A stretch of DNA of 64,000 nucleotides from Rossellomorea aquimaris (GCF_001877785.1 NZ_MINN01000128.1:248001-312000), one strand, 5' to 3'. Positions 27,593 through 36,502 are shown, numbered from the stretch's first letter. Notes: generated from the sequence alone by a model not told the origin. Numbers and translations: made by a program.

Positions 27593-28388
27593 GTCGATCT
27601 TCTCCTTTGAGTAAGTTGTATGTGATACACATTGGCTTATTTGTTCGAGGGTCTCTGCCGATTGCAGCGTCAATATTAAACACTTTTTTCAAAACTTCAT
27701 GGGTGATGACTTCTTCACAATCCCCGGCCTTTACGATTTCTCCTTCTTTCATGGCGACGATATAGTCGGCAAAGCGTGCGGCTTGATTCAAGTCATGAAG
27801 CACCATGACGATGGTACGCTCCTGTTCGGCATTCAATTTCTGCAGAAGCTCCAGTACTTCGAGCTGGTGGGCCATGTCCAGATATGTAGTCGGTTCGTCA
27901 AGAAAGATGATGTCCGTTTCTTGTGCCAGGGCCATCGCAATCCATACCCGCTGCCGCTGGCCGCCGGATAGAGTGTCTACTTGTCTGTATTTGAAATCCG
28001 TGATACCCGTTACATCAAGTGCCCAATTGATGACCTCGTAATCTTTTTTGGACAGGCGTCCCATACCTTTTTGATGAGGGAAGCGTCCATAGGAAACCAA
28101 TTCGCCGACCGTCAAACCGCTTGCGCTTTCGGGAGTCTGGGGCAGGATCGCCATTTTTTTTGCCAGTTCCTTCGTATTTCCTTTAGAAATATCTTCGCCA
28201 TCCAACAGGACATTGCCGGATTGATGGGAGATGATGCGGGTAATCGCTTTCAATAAAGTCGATTTTCCACAGCCGTTTGATCCGATGATTGTAGTGACTT
28301 TTTTATCAGGTATTTGAACGCTGAGATCCTTGACAATCAGTTGGTCACCATAGCCAATGTTGATTTCATTTGTATATAGGCGAACCAT
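27543..28388 (-). CDS. Iron-siderophore ABC transporter ATP-binding protein
   Basis: 281 residues from ATG 28388, which follows TGGAGGG. Walker A is G-S-N-G-C-G-K-S at 36-43, the signature is L-S-G-G-Q-R-Q-R and Walker B ends in F-L-D-E-P. The R-D-P-R-T-N-K-P-M-C-I-T-Y-N-L ending is typical of FhuC/YusV-type ATPases, which usually stop about here. This frame continues some 20 residues further and overlaps the first 50 bases of the lipoprotein gene in another frame. First gene of the operon, immediately downstream of a Fur box. Confidence 0.93.
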   Translation of the reverse strand: MVRLYTNEINIGYGDQLIVKDLSVQIPDKKVTTIIGSNGCGKSTLLKAITRIISHQSGNVLLDGEDISKGNTKELAKKMAILPQTPESASGLTVGELVSYGRFPHQKGMGRLSKKDYEVINWALDVTGITDFKYRQVDTLSGGQRQRVWIAMALAQETDIIFLDEPTTYLDMAHQLEVLELLQKLNAEQERTIVMVLHDLNQAARFADYIVAMKEGEIVKAGDCEEVITHEVLKKVFNIDAAIGRDPRTNKPMCITYNLLKGEDRHEKMDASAYAAVGAIS

Positions 28389-28418
28389 GTTGAGCCCTCC
28401 ATTTATAGTGGATTGAAT

Positions 28419-28437
28419 GATAACGATTCTCATTCTC
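28419..28437. promoter_or_regulatory. Fur box upstream of siderophore operon
   Basis: GATAACGATTCTCATTCTC matches the 19-bp Fur consensus GATAATGATAATCATTATC at 15 of 19 positions. It lies 31 bases upstream of the ATPase start on the minus strand. Confidence 0.85.
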
Positions 28438-28522
28438 GAACATTACCATACTATAATTCTTTTTTCCTTATGTCAATAGAATGATTGTTGTATCTTAGAA
28501 GAAAAAGAGGTAGTATGTAATT

Positions 28523-28541
28523 GAGAATGATAATCAATAGT
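28523..28541. promoter_or_regulatory. Fur box upstream of ferredoxin-NADP reductase
   Basis: GAGAATGATAATCAATAGT matches the 19-bp Fur consensus at 15 of 19 positions, 25 bases before the divergent reductase start. The two boxes allow iron control in both directions. Confidence 0.85.
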
Positions 28542-28566
28542 GATTGATTACGGGGAGTGGACGGAA

Positions 28567-29616
28567 ATGAAAGAGCAGGATTTATTTGATGTTACGATTA
28601 TCGGAGGAGGTCCGGCTGGACTTTACTCTGCTTTTTACAGCGGGCTTAGGGAAATGAAGACGAAAATCATTGAGTATCAGCCGATGCTGGGCGGAAAGGT
28701 ACATGTATATCCAGAGAAAATGATTTGGGATGTAGGGGGACTGACCCCTACACCTGGAGCTGAATTGATCAAGCAGCTAGTGCAGCAGGGATTGACCTTC
28801 GATCCCGAAGTCGTCCTGAATGAGAAAGTTGAGAGCATCATGCAGAGTGAGGATGGCCTGTTCATTCTGGAGGGGGCATCGGGCAGGAAACATTTCTCCA
28901 GGGCTGTGATTGTAGCAGTGGGAAGCGGCATCATCAACCCTCAAAAGCTTGATATCGAGGGAGCGGAGCGGTTCGAGATTTCCAATCTCCATTATACAGT
29001 GAAGTCGCTGAAGAGCTTCAAAGACAAGACGGTGGTGATTTCAGGAGGAGGCAACTCTGCAGTCGATTGGGCAAATGAATTGGAGCCGATTGCGAAAAAA
29101 GTGTATGTCACCTACCGCAAAGAAGCCCTGAACGGTCATGAAGCTCAGTGTGCCCAATTGATGAACAGCACAGCAGCCTGTATCTTCAACACTTCCATCA
29201 CTAAACTGATGGCCGGGGATGATCACGAACGCATCGAAAGGGTTCAGCTGACGAATCACCTGACAGGCGGGGTTTCGTATCTTGAAATCGATGAAGTAAT
29301 CATCAATCATGGATATGAAATCGATTCGTCACTGTTGAAGAACAGCAGCCTGGATATTAAGATGGCAAATGATTTTTATATTGAGGGCAACTCTGTCAGC
29401 GAGTCTTCGGTAGACGGTCTATATGCTGCGGGGGATATCCTGATGCATGAAGGGAAAGTCAATTTGATCGCGGGTGCTTTCCAGGATGCAGCGAATGCAG
29501 TTAATAAGGCGAAGACATTCATCCAGCCTGAAGCGGAAGAAAGGGCGATGGTTTCTTCTCACAATGAGGTATTCAAACAGAGGAATAAAGAACTGGTCCG
29601 GAAGATGGTGAAATAA
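28567..29616 (+). CDS. Ferredoxin/flavodoxin-NADP reductase, thioredoxin-reductase-like (YcgT/YumC type)
   Basis: 349 residues. The FAD motif I-I-G-G-G-P-A-G-L-Y is near the N-terminus, the NADPH motif I-S-G-G-G-N-S-A-V-D in the middle, and A-A-G-D-I near the end. The thioredoxin reductase C-x-x-C is absent, which marks the type-2 ferredoxin-NADP reductases. B. subtilis YcgT is a Fur-regulated member, and a Fur box here agrees. I infer it supplies electrons for reductive iron release or another iron-starvation function. ATG 28567 was preferred to GTG 28540, whose first codons lie in the Fur box. Confidence 0.88.
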   Translation: MKEQDLFDVTIIGGGPAGLYSAFYSGLREMKTKIIEYQPMLGGKVHVYPEKMIWDVGGLTPTPGAELIKQLVQQGLTFDPEVVLNEKVESIMQSEDGLFILEGASGRKHFSRAVIVAVGSGIINPQKLDIEGAERFEISNLHYTVKSLKSFKDKTVVISGGGNSAVDWANELEPIAKKVYVTYRKEALNGHEAQCAQLMNSTAACIFNTSITKLMAGDDHERIERVQLTNHLTGGVSYLEIDEVIINHGYEIDSSLLKNSSLDIKMANDFYIEGNSVSESSVDGLYAAGDILMHEGKVNLIAGAFQDAANAVNKAKTFIQPEAEERAMVSSHNEVFKQRNKELVRKMVK

Positions 29617-29642
29617 CCAAACAGCGGGCTCAGTACATAAAG

Positions 29643-29676
29643 AAAAGATGCCGTCCCTGAATCGACGGCATCTTTT
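29643..29676. terminator. Bidirectional intrinsic terminator
   Basis: AAAAGATGCCGTC pairs with GACGGCATCTTTT between two convergent genes. Confidence 0.88.
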
Positions 29677-29684
29677 AATATTTT

Positions 29685-30413
29685 TTAATTAACTTGATGT
29701 ACTCTCTGTTCCTGTTTATCTTCTGATGCTCTCTTGTTCACGATGAAACCGATCAACAGGACCGCAGCAGTGAGGCCAATGGTAATGAGGTAGGTGAACG
29801 GACCTTCATGGAAGTTCAAAAGATTCATAAATTGATGGTCACTTACAATCATCTCACCTGCAGTATACGCGAGGATCCCTGCTCCGATATAGGCGATCCA
29901 GCGGTACTTCTCAAGGACTTTTACAATCAGTTTGGAACCGAATATCATGATAGGGATCGAAATGAAAACCCCGAGAGCAATCATGCCGATATGACCATGT
30001 GCAGCACCTGCAACGGCCATCACATTATCAAGGCTCATGACGGCATCGGCCAGGATGATGGTCCCGATTGCTTGTCTGAGTCCCGTATGCGCCTTGATAT
30101 CGGCGTCCCCGTCTTCCTCTACCAATACCTTATAAGCAATCCACAGAAGCAAAATGCCCCCAATCAAATGGACATATGGAATTTTTAATAAGTAAACAAT
30201 AATCGCAGCGAACAGAATCCGCAGTACCACCGCACCTGCAGTGCCCCAGAAAATGGCTTTATTCTGAAGTTCCTTTGGCAGGCTTCTCGTAGCCATCGCG
30301 ATGACGACGGCATTATCCCCCGACAGGATGATATCGATGGCTATGATCTTCAACAGCGCAATGATGGCACCTGAAGATATGGCAAGTCCCAGTGGAAATA
30401 GAAAATCCATCAT
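29685..30413 (-). CDS. TerC family membrane protein (YjbE-like)
   Basis: 242 residues, seven hydrophobic segments. The conserved acidic motifs of TerC proteins are present: D-I-I-L-S-G-D-N-A in an early helix and A-D-A-V-M-S-L-D-N-V-M-A in a later one. Family members are implicated in manganese export and metallation of secreted enzymes. The start at 30413 (AAGAGGAGGAACC before ATG-ATG) is better than the longer frame. I see no yybP-ykoY manganese riboswitch in the short upstream region. Confidence 0.88.
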   Translation of the reverse strand: MMDFLFPLGLAISSGAIIALLKIIAIDIILSGDNAVVIAMATRSLPKELQNKAIFWGTAGAVVLRILFAAIIVYLLKIPYVHLIGGILLLWIAYKVLVEEDGDADIKAHTGLRQAIGTIILADAVMSLDNVMAVAGAAHGHIGMIALGVFISIPIMIFGSKLIVKVLEKYRWIAYIGAGILAYTAGEMIVSDHQFMNLLNFHEGPFTYLITIGLTAAVLLIGFIVNKRASEDKQEQRVHQVN

Positions 30414-30583
30414 GGTTCCTCCTCTTAAGTTGAAATCTATCAAAAAAACATAACTTATTCATTTTAACATAAAAGTAGAAAGATAGAAGGTCAGCCGTTT
30501 CATCGTGTATAAAATAAGGTGTTTTAGTAAGCAGGGAAGTGGTTAAACAAGTAGTACTATTAACTTAAGGAGGACAATTTGTT

Positions 30584-30982
30584 TTGGCCAATATACTCGT
30601 ACTGGGAGCCATCCTGTTTATATTTATAAACTTACTCTATTTCTTTAAGAATAAAGAATTCAAATACAGTTATTTCAGTAAGAAGATGTTCTATAAACTG
30701 TTTTTTGTACTCGCAGGCATCACGGTTGCTTTTGCAGTTCTATATTATGGTCTGGGGGCAAATGGAACCGTATTGAAATACAGCCTGCCGGATGGCGAGG
30801 CCGTCCCGCATCGTTTCACCAACTATTTATACTTCAGCGGGGTAACGATTCTATCAGTCGGCTATGGTGACTATCTGCCGGTTGGGCATCTGCGATTCTT
30901 CGCCCTTATCGAGGCAGCGATCGGACTCCTGCTGCCATCCGCCTATTTCATGAAAATGCTGAATTCCAAAAATGGAGAATAA
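30584..30982 (+). CDS. Small potassium-channel-like protein
   Basis: 132 residues. Hydrophobic segments lie at about 3-20 and 38-62, followed by a pore loop with the selectivity filter T-I-L-S-V-G-Y-G-D-Y-L-P-V and a last helix (about 105-122). This is the two-transmembrane ion-channel layout with one extra N-terminal helix and no cytosolic RCK domain. It presumably forms tetramers that conduct potassium. The TTG start at 30584 is eight bases after AAGGAGGA. Monocistronic. Confidence 0.8.
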   Translation: MANILVLGAILFIFINLLYFFKNKEFKYSYFSKKMFYKLFFVLAGITVAFAVLYYGLGANGTVLKYSLPDGEAVPHRFTNYLYFSGVTILSVGYGDYLPVGHLRFFALIEAAIGLLLPSAYFMKMLNSKNGE

Positions 30983-30989
30983 TCTTGGT

Positions 30990-31031
30990 CCGTCTACCAC
31001 TGTTCTTCCGCAGAGGGGACGGGCCTTTTAT
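30990..31031 (+). terminator. Intrinsic terminator after channel gene
   Basis: CCGTC pairs with GACGG, with an inner CTG / CAG stem, followed by CCTTTTATTAT. Confidence 0.6.
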
Positions 31032-31116
31032 TATGTTGAATAATTGTCACTTGTGATAGGGCTTTGAGATACATACAATAAAAGGAGAAACTTGTTCGGA
31101 AAGGGGAGAGGGTGGT

Positions 31117-31500
31117 ATGAGGGACATTCAGAAAGTCATCTTCATTGCACTCGGATTTATTTTCATGGGACTTGGCATCATTGGGGTCGTGCTGCCGCTC
31201 ATCCCGACCACACCGTTCTTATTACTGGCTTCTTATTTTTTTGTGAAAGGGTCGAGGCGTTTTGAAGTCTGGTTCAAAGGGACGGGTGTATATAAAAAGC
31301 ATTTAGAAGGATTTGTGCAGAATCGTTCGATGACATTCCGTCAAAAGGCCTTTCTCATGGTGTTTTCCGATGTGATGATTTTGCTGACGTTTTTCATGAC
31401 GGATAAATTAATCGTCAAGGTCATCCTGAGCATGATCATAGTGTATAAGTATTATTATTTTATTTTCAAGATAAAGACGGTTAAAGTGAGAAGTTACTGA
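31117..31500 (+). CDS. DUF454 (YbaN family) membrane protein
   Basis: 127 residues, three to four hydrophobic segments. The L-G-I-I-G-V-V-L-P-L-I-P-T-T-P-F-L-L-L motif defines the YbaN/DUF454 family of small inner-membrane proteins of unknown function. GGGGAGAGGG precedes the ATG. It ends at a shared bidirectional terminator. Confidence 0.85.
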   Translation: MRDIQKVIFIALGFIFMGLGIIGVVLPLIPTTPFLLLASYFFVKGSRRFEVWFKGTGVYKKHLEGFVQNRSMTFRQKAFLMVFSDVMILLTFFMTDKLIVKVILSMIIVYKYYYFIFKIKTVKVRSY

Positions 31501-31516
31501 CAATTGAGAAATGATA

Positions 31517-31561
31517 AAGGCGAGGCCGCCTGGAATGATTCCCGGGCGGCATCGCCTTTTG
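31517..31561. terminator. Bidirectional intrinsic terminator
   Basis: AAAGGCGAGGCCGCC pairs with GGGCGGCATCGCCTTT (one mismatch), between convergent genes. Confidence 0.88.
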
Positions 31562-31579
31562 CAGCTTTTCAAACGCCAA

Positions 31580-32020
31580 TCACCATAATGACGGCTTAAC
31601 GACCATGAACCACAGCATGGCAAGAAGGAGGACGAGGTAGGTCCAAATGGTCCGCTTCAACTTTGCGGTCAAAGGTCCGCGTTCCTCACGAGGGTCATTA
31701 AATCTCTTTAGCGTCGGGGAAAAAGCCCTGGCCAGGAAGAACAGCGAGCAAAACATGATAAATAGGGTCATCAATATCCATGGGGTGCCCCATGTCCACG
31801 GCCCCATCAGCACCAATAAGACGCCCGAACCGACGAGCACATGTCCGGCATGTTTTGACAGACGCACGGTGAAACGGAAGGTGTCCAAATATGGATTCAA
31901 TTCTTCTCCTGATGCGCCCTTAAGCTTTTTGATCATCGGGAGCAAAATAAAAAATGGCCCGATGGACGCCACCACGCTCAGAACGTGTACATAGATGATA
32001 ATACGATACACTAAGTCCAT
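31580..32020 (-). CDS. Four-helix membrane protein, DUF2269-like
   Basis: 146 residues with four predicted membrane helices and conserved-looking histidines in the first two (Y-V-H-V-L and K-H-A-G-H). This layout resembles DUF2269 and CopD-like membrane proteins; the assignment is from pattern, not from a search. It begins 11 bases after the ASCH gene ends, so the two probably form an operon. Its function is unknown. Confidence 0.65.
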   Translation of the reverse strand: MDLVYRIIIYVHVLSVVASIGPFFILLPMIKKLKGASGEELNPYLDTFRFTVRLSKHAGHVLVGSGVLLVLMGPWTWGTPWILMTLFIMFCSLFFLARAFSPTLKRFNDPREERGPLTAKLKRTIWTYLVLLLAMLWFMVVKPSLW

Positions 32021-32030
32021 TCTCTCTGGC

Positions 32031-32369
32031 CTATTTGTTCACAGGACTGAATTCATGCACCCATACACGCATTTTTGGATGCCAAGGCATACCGGGGTGG
32101 TAAGAGAGGATGGTTTCTTTATATTCTTCCACGGTTTGAAAGCCTTCCTGCTTGGCATGTTCGTCTGTCAATTCACCAAGTGCCTGGGAATAAACTTTAT
32201 CCACTATGTATTTTTCCCCTTTAAGCTCCATGATTTCGCCTTCATCGGCATAACGTCCGTTGCGGCGCGTTGCTGTTTTTTTACCTTGAAGCACCAGCTC
32301 CACATCTGCCTCGTTCGTAACGAGACGCTCGATGCTGCATGTTTTAGGCGGTAATTCTTGTTTATTCAT
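32031..32369 (-). CDS. ASCH domain protein
   Basis: 112 residues from ATG 32369, which has AAAGGAGCGATTG in front. ASCH folds are small PUA-like beta barrels that bind RNA or hydrolyse N4-acylcytidine (YqfB). Seen here are I-E-R-L-V-T, L-Q-G-K-K-T-A-T-R-R and a central G-E-I-M-E-L-K-G-E-K-Y-I-V strand pair. It may therefore be a nucleoside amidohydrolase or an RNA-binding protein. Followed in the same direction by the DUF2269-like gene. Confidence 0.8.
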   Translation of the reverse strand: MNKQELPPKTCSIERLVTNEADVELVLQGKKTATRRNGRYADEGEIMELKGEKYIVDKVYSQALGELTDEHAKQEGFQTVEEYKETILSYHPGMPWHPKMRVWVHEFSPVNK

Positions 32370-32613
32370 TGTCAATCGCTCCTTTCGCTCTTTACTATAG
32401 CACATAATTACCAGAGATATTAGCAGCACCTGGAATTAATACTGCTTACAATTAATCTGCTGGAAGCAAGAACAGGATAGGAGGGTTTATATGTAATTAT
32501 CTTCAAGAAATTTCGTGATTCACCGTAGTAAAGAAGAATAAGGGGTGCTATGATGGTATGAAATGCAGCGGTGACTGACACTGCAAAATTTTATTGAAAA
32601 GGTCTTGAGAATA

Positions 32614-33555
32614 GTGAAAAAGTGGCAGACTTACTTGGTGTTGGTGTTCATAATGATGATGTGGGGGTTCAATGTCCCCGCACTGAAAACCCTGGTGACG
32701 GAATTCTCTCCGGTAACCATTACTTCCCTGCGGATTTTCACGGCAGGAGTCACCGTATTTATCATCTTGGCGATCATGAAAAAAATAAGAAAACCGACCA
32801 GACGGGAGAGCTTCTTCATCATTGGCGGAGGGCTGCTTAATGTCGTAAGCCACCATTATTTTCTATCAGTTGGTCTTACACAGACCACTTCCACCAATGG
32901 CGGACTCATTCTGGGAACGGGGCCGCTGCTGACGGCACTCCTGGCTTCGGTTATTCTAAGGAACCGGCCGACCGTCATAAAAGTGATTGGCTTCCTCCTT
33001 GGCGGGATCGGCGTATCGATCATCGTGCTGTCGGGCGGCGAAGGGCTCGGTAATCTGAACAGCGGGGATGCCATGGTATTCATTTCGATTTTTTCACAGG
33101 CACTCAGCTTCATCATCATCAGCCGGGCTGCCAAGACATTGGATCCGCGGCTTTTAACTGGATATATGCTTGTATTCGGTTCAGTGATTTTATTCATCAT
33201 TGGGTTGATAACAGAGCCGGGGGAAATTTCTCAACTGGATGAAGCCTCGATTGGGATCTGGGTGCTGTTCCTGGCTTCCGCGATGCTCGCAACAGCACTC
33301 GGGCACATGCTCTACAATCATTCAATCGGAAAGCTCGGTGCGGCCGAGACGTCAATATTCCTTAATCTCAACACCTTTTTCTCCTTGGTGGGGGCTGCGT
33401 TGTTTTTGGGCGAAAAAATCACTTCCTACCATTTACTTGGCCTGGTGTTCATTATCCTCGGTGTCATCTGCGGGGCGGGAACGCTGGAAGAACTGATCAC
33501 CAAACGTAAACGGCAAAGGTTCTATTCTAAAAAACAACATAACCATCATTTTTAA
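32614..33555 (+). CDS. EamA/DMT family transporter
   Basis: 313 residues, ten membrane segments arranged as two EamA repeats (about 8-135 and 150-290). M-M-M-W-G-F-N-V-P-A and G-x-G-P-L-L-T motifs fit drug/metabolite exporters. The cargo is unknown. AAAAGG lies before GTG 32614, the start I chose; a TTG nine bases upstream is too close to it. Monocistronic. Confidence 0.87.
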   Translation: MKKWQTYLVLVFIMMMWGFNVPALKTLVTEFSPVTITSLRIFTAGVTVFIILAIMKKIRKPTRRESFFIIGGGLLNVVSHHYFLSVGLTQTTSTNGGLILGTGPLLTALLASVILRNRPTVIKVIGFLLGGIGVSIIVLSGGEGLGNLNSGDAMVFISIFSQALSFIIISRAAKTLDPRLLTGYMLVFGSVILFIIGLITEPGEISQLDEASIGIWVLFLASAMLATALGHMLYNHSIGKLGAAETSIFLNLNTFFSLVGAALFLGEKITSYHLLGLVFIILGVICGAGTLEELITKRKRQRFYSKKQHNHHF

Positions 33556-33679
33556 CCAAGACATGTATGTAAATGGACTATTATCGCGTCCTGTTCAATA
33601 GTATTGAGGGGAGTATGGAGCAGGGATGATCAGCTTCAAAAGTTAATCAAGGGAGCTGTGCATAAATCAGTTTGGAAAA

Positions 33680-33738
33680 TCCGGACAATCATTTCGAACT
33701 CTTTTAGAGAAGAATTCAAATGAGTGTTCGGGCTTTTT
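33680..33738 (+). terminator. Possible terminator after EamA gene
   Basis: CCGGACAATCATTTCGAA can pair imperfectly with TTCAAATGAGTGTTCGG; T-rich sequence follows. Confidence 0.45.
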
Positions 33739-33921
33739 GCTGTCTGTGAATTTATAATGGTTATATCACTGGTGGATGCTTTCGCAGAGTAACGGCTGCT
33801 CAACATTAGCAGATTTTAACTTTAATTAGTGAATTTTCTCGTTTGTTTGATCGACCCCATTCACCTTTTATAAAAAAAAATCAACCTCCAACTAGCAGTG
33901 AAGACCGGTACTTTTAATACT

Positions 33922-34001
33922 TGTGCCGATATCAGGATAATTGTGCCGCTATTCCGGTAATTGTGCCTCTATTAAGTTTATCGTGCTAATGTCGAATTTT
34001 C
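33922..34001. repeat. Four-unit array with exact 20-bp period
   Basis: TTGTGCCG, TTGTGCCG, TTGTGCCT and TCGTGCTA start at 33922, 33942, 33962 and 33982. The consensus is about TTGTGCCGMTATYNNGRTAA, decaying in the last unit. The sequence is unrelated to the array at 10.7 kb but has the same period. Confidence 0.8.
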
Positions 34002-34250
34002 TTTGCTGCCTGATTACTTCCTTATTACACTTATGGGTCATTTCCACCCGATTTTCCAATCTAAATATATATTCCAAGAAAATTAAAGGATTTTTCTTTA
34101 GGAATAATGAATTATAACTATATCCATAGTATAGTTATAAAGTCACTTACTCTTTGAACATTCCGGGGCACTGAAGGTACTTATGTCACGGAAGGATGGA
34201 ATCGATCGGCAGGGACACACTATACATACAATTTACGGAGGTGTTGAGTG

Positions 34251-34394
34251 ATGGAAAACAAACCATATCACTACGATGGAAGCAGCCACATGGCCAGCGG
34301 CGCACCAACAGAAAACGAACCATTCGAATTGACCGAAGAAATGAGAAAAAACATCGGAGCCAACCCGTTTGGAGCGGCTGCAGAAGAAGAGTAA
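34251..34394 (+). CDS. Small hydrophilic protein of unknown function
   Basis: 47 residues, starting eight bases after GGAGGTG and ending just before a strong terminator, so it looks like a genuine gene. The protein is hydrophilic and acidic, starts M-E-N-K-P-Y-H-Y, has an E-L-T-E-E-M-R-K-N helix in the middle and ends in A-A-A-E-E-E. No family is recognised. Upstream TATACAT may be part of its promoter. Confidence 0.65.
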   Translation: MENKPYHYDGSSHMASGAPTENEPFELTEEMRKNIGANPFGAAAEEE

Positions 34395-34396
34395 GA

Positions 34397-34430
34397 AAAG
34401 ATGCTGTCTTAAGTGGCAGCATCTTTTTTA
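34397..34430 (+). terminator. Intrinsic terminator after the 47-residue gene
   Basis: AAAGATGCTG pairs with CAGCATCTTT and is followed by T residues. Confidence 0.88.
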
Positions 34431-34500
34431 TATAGAATAGAATATCAATTTATCCACAAAATATTAAGACGAAAATAAATGATGATAAGGAAGGGTTAAT

Positions 34501-35136
34501 ATGACTAAAGTATTGTATATCACCGCTCATCCACATGATGATACCTTGTCCTACAGCATGGCGGCAGCAAAAGCATTCATAGACACATATAAAGAAGCGA
34601 ATCCGGATCATGAAGTGGTACATATAGACTTATACAAGGAGCATATCCCCCATATCGATGCAGATGTTTTCAGCGGATGGGGGAAATTGCAGTCCGGAAA
34701 AGGGTTTGAAGAATTGTCCCCGGATGAAAAACAAAAAGTCCAGCGTTTGAACGAACTTTCCGATCAATTTGTAAAAGCTGATAAATATGTATTTGTCACA
34801 CCTCTATGGAATTTCTCCTTCCCTCCGCTCATGAAGGCATACATCGATTCGGTGGCGGTTGCAGGGAAAAGCTTCAAATATACTGCCGAAGGGCCGGTCG
34901 GGCTTTTGACCGATAAAAAAGCCCTTCACATCCAGGCTCGCGGAGGTATCTATTCCGAAGGTCCCGCTGCCTCCATGGAAATGGGTCACCGCTACCTGCA
35001 TATCATCATGCAATTCTTCGGGGTACCGTCGTTCCAGGGATTCTTCATTGAAGGGCATGCAGCCATGCCTGACAAAGCAGATGAAATCAAAGCAGACGGA
35101 ATTGCGCGAGCAAAAGATATGGCCCATACTTTTTAA
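34501..35136 (+). CDS. azoR: FMN-dependent NADH:quinone/azo reductase
   Basis: 211 residues, flavodoxin-like fold, family length. FMN-binding segments are visible: [12 protein letters not shown] at the N-terminus, P-L-W-N-F-S-F-P in the middle and A-R-G-G-I-Y near 145. AzoR-type enzymes reduce quinones and azo compounds in the cytoplasm with NADH and protect against thiol-reactive quinones. AAGGAAGG precedes the ATG. I see no clear MhqR or YodB operator. Monocistronic. Confidence 0.93.
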   Translation: MTKVLYITAHPHDDTLSYSMAAAKAFIDTYKEANPDHEVVHIDLYKEHIPHIDADVFSGWGKLQSGKGFEELSPDEKQKVQRLNELSDQFVKADKYVFVTPLWNFSFPPLMKAYIDSVAVAGKSFKYTAEGPVGLLTDKKALHIQARGGIYSEGPAASMEMGHRYLHIIMQFFGVPSFQGFFIEGHAAMPDKADEIKADGIARAKDMAHTF

Positions 35137-35143
35137 AAAAATG

Positions 35144-35185
35144 AAAAGCACCTGCTGTCCGACAAACGGGACTGTAGGTGCTTTT
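35144..35185. terminator. Bidirectional intrinsic terminator
   Basis: AAAAGCACCT pairs with AGGTGCTTTT, between azoR and the convergent MFS gene. Confidence 0.87.
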
Positions 35186-35187
35186 AT

Positions 35188-36462
35188 TTATAATACCGCC
35201 GGTTTGTCTGCTTCCCCAGCCTTTGGTTCCGGTACAAAAGCAAGGATGGTCAAACCGATGATGAACAGAATGACAAGGCTGAACACACCGCTGCTTGAAT
35301 CACCTGTAACCTGTGCGGTTATACCGACAAGGAGGGGGCCGAGGATGGATGCAAACTTTCCGAAAATATTATAGAATCCAAAAAACTCATTGGAATTTTT
35401 CTTTGGAATCAACTTGGCAAAGTATGCGCGGCTGAGCGCCTGGATCCCGCCCTGTGAAGAAGCAACAAGCATCGCGAGAATCCAGAAATCCAAGGTTGTC
35501 TCAAGGAAGTATGCATAAATGCATACAATGATATAAACGCAGATCCCGACATAAAGCATCTTTTTACCTGTAAAACGTTCTGCAAGGCGTCCATATAAAA
35601 TGGCGAAGGGACCTGCAACCACCTGCGTCACAAACAGGATGATCAGAAGATTTGTCGCCGTAATGCCAAGGTCGGTTCCATAAGCTGTTGACATTGTAAT
35701 GATTGTTCCGACTCCATCGATATAAAAGAAGTAGGCAAGAAGAAACAGGAACAGGGCGCGGTACTGCCTGATTTCTTTCAATGTCTTGCCCAAACGCCTG
35801 AAACTGTTCGAGACAGGCTTTTGTTCACGTTCAATGAAATAACGCTGATGGACATTTTTTATAAGGGGGATTGAAAACAGCCCCCACCAGACAGCGGTAA
35901 TAATGAATGCGATTTTACTGGCAAAGGTGGTTGAAAGCGGAATGATGCCATTTTGCGAAAGCACAATGATTGCAATGCTGATGATGAATGGAATGGTACT
36001 CCCGATATAACCGAAACCGAACCCACGTGAGGAGATTTTGTTCATACGCTCTTCAGTCGTTACATCTGTCAGGAAAGCGTCGTAGAAAACGTTTGACCCT
36101 GCCGAACCTATCGCTGCAACGGTGTAGAAGATGAGAAGCAGAAGCCATTGGTCGCTGGGAATAAAGGCAAGTGACGCCGTGAAGATGATCCCGAGGGCAA
36201 AAAAGAACGTAAAGAACTTCTTTTTATACCCCTGGTAATCGGCAATCGTCCCGAGGATCGGACTCAGCATGGCGAGAATGATTGTGGCGATGGCGACGGT
36301 ATAACCCAGATAAGCAGTCGAATCTGAAGGGCTCACGCCGGCATTTGTTGCAGCGGCCTTATAGAATAATGGGAAAACCGCCGTTGAAATAATGATTGAA
36401 TAGGCGGAATTGGCCCAGTCATAAAAGATCCAGCTGTTTTCTTCCTTGGAAAATCGCTTCAT
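35188..36462 (-). CDS. MFS transporter, UMF1/Atg22-like
   Basis: 424 residues, twelve predicted membrane segments. The N-terminal F-Y-D-W-A-N-S-A-Y and the motif V-F-Y-D-A-F-L-T-D define the Atg22/UMF1 subgroup of the major facilitator superfamily. Fungal members export amino acids; bacterial cargo is not settled. GGGAGGA precedes the ATG. It starts 40 bases after the phosphodiesterase gene, so the two form an operon, and the transporter may take up a product of that enzyme. Confidence 0.85.
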   Translation of the reverse strand: MKRFSKEENSWIFYDWANSAYSIIISTAVFPLFYKAAATNAGVSPSDSTAYLGYTVAIATIILAMLSPILGTIADYQGYKKKFFTFFFALGIIFTASLAFIPSDQWLLLLIFYTVAAIGSAGSNVFYDAFLTDVTTEERMNKISSRGFGFGYIGSTIPFIISIAIIVLSQNGIIPLSTTFASKIAFIITAVWWGLFSIPLIKNVHQRYFIEREQKPVSNSFRRLGKTLKEIRQYRALFLFLLAYFFYIDGVGTIITMSTAYGTDLGITATNLLIILFVTQVVAGPFAILYGRLAERFTGKKMLYVGICVYIIVCIYAYFLETTLDFWILAMLVASSQGGIQALSRAYFAKLIPKKNSNEFFGFYNIFGKFASILGPLLVGITAQVTGDSSSGVFSLVILFIIGLTILAFVPEPKAGEADKPAVL

Positions 36463-36502
36463 AAACTATTCCTCCCCGGGAACATATTCGTTTTATTAAT
36501 CT

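Larger units (their letters stand above)
33556..34250. other. Long intergenic region with 20-bp periodic array
   Basis: An imperfect 18-bp hairpin at 33680-33738 followed by CTTTTTGC may terminate the EamA transcript. A four-unit array with an exact 20-bp period lies at 33922-34001. I see no gene before the small one at 34251. Confidence 0.55.

Noticed and set aside
32548-32856. 102-residue minus-strand frame at the EamA gene start
   Set aside because: Shadow of the transporter gene with His/Gln-rich noise composition and no start signals.
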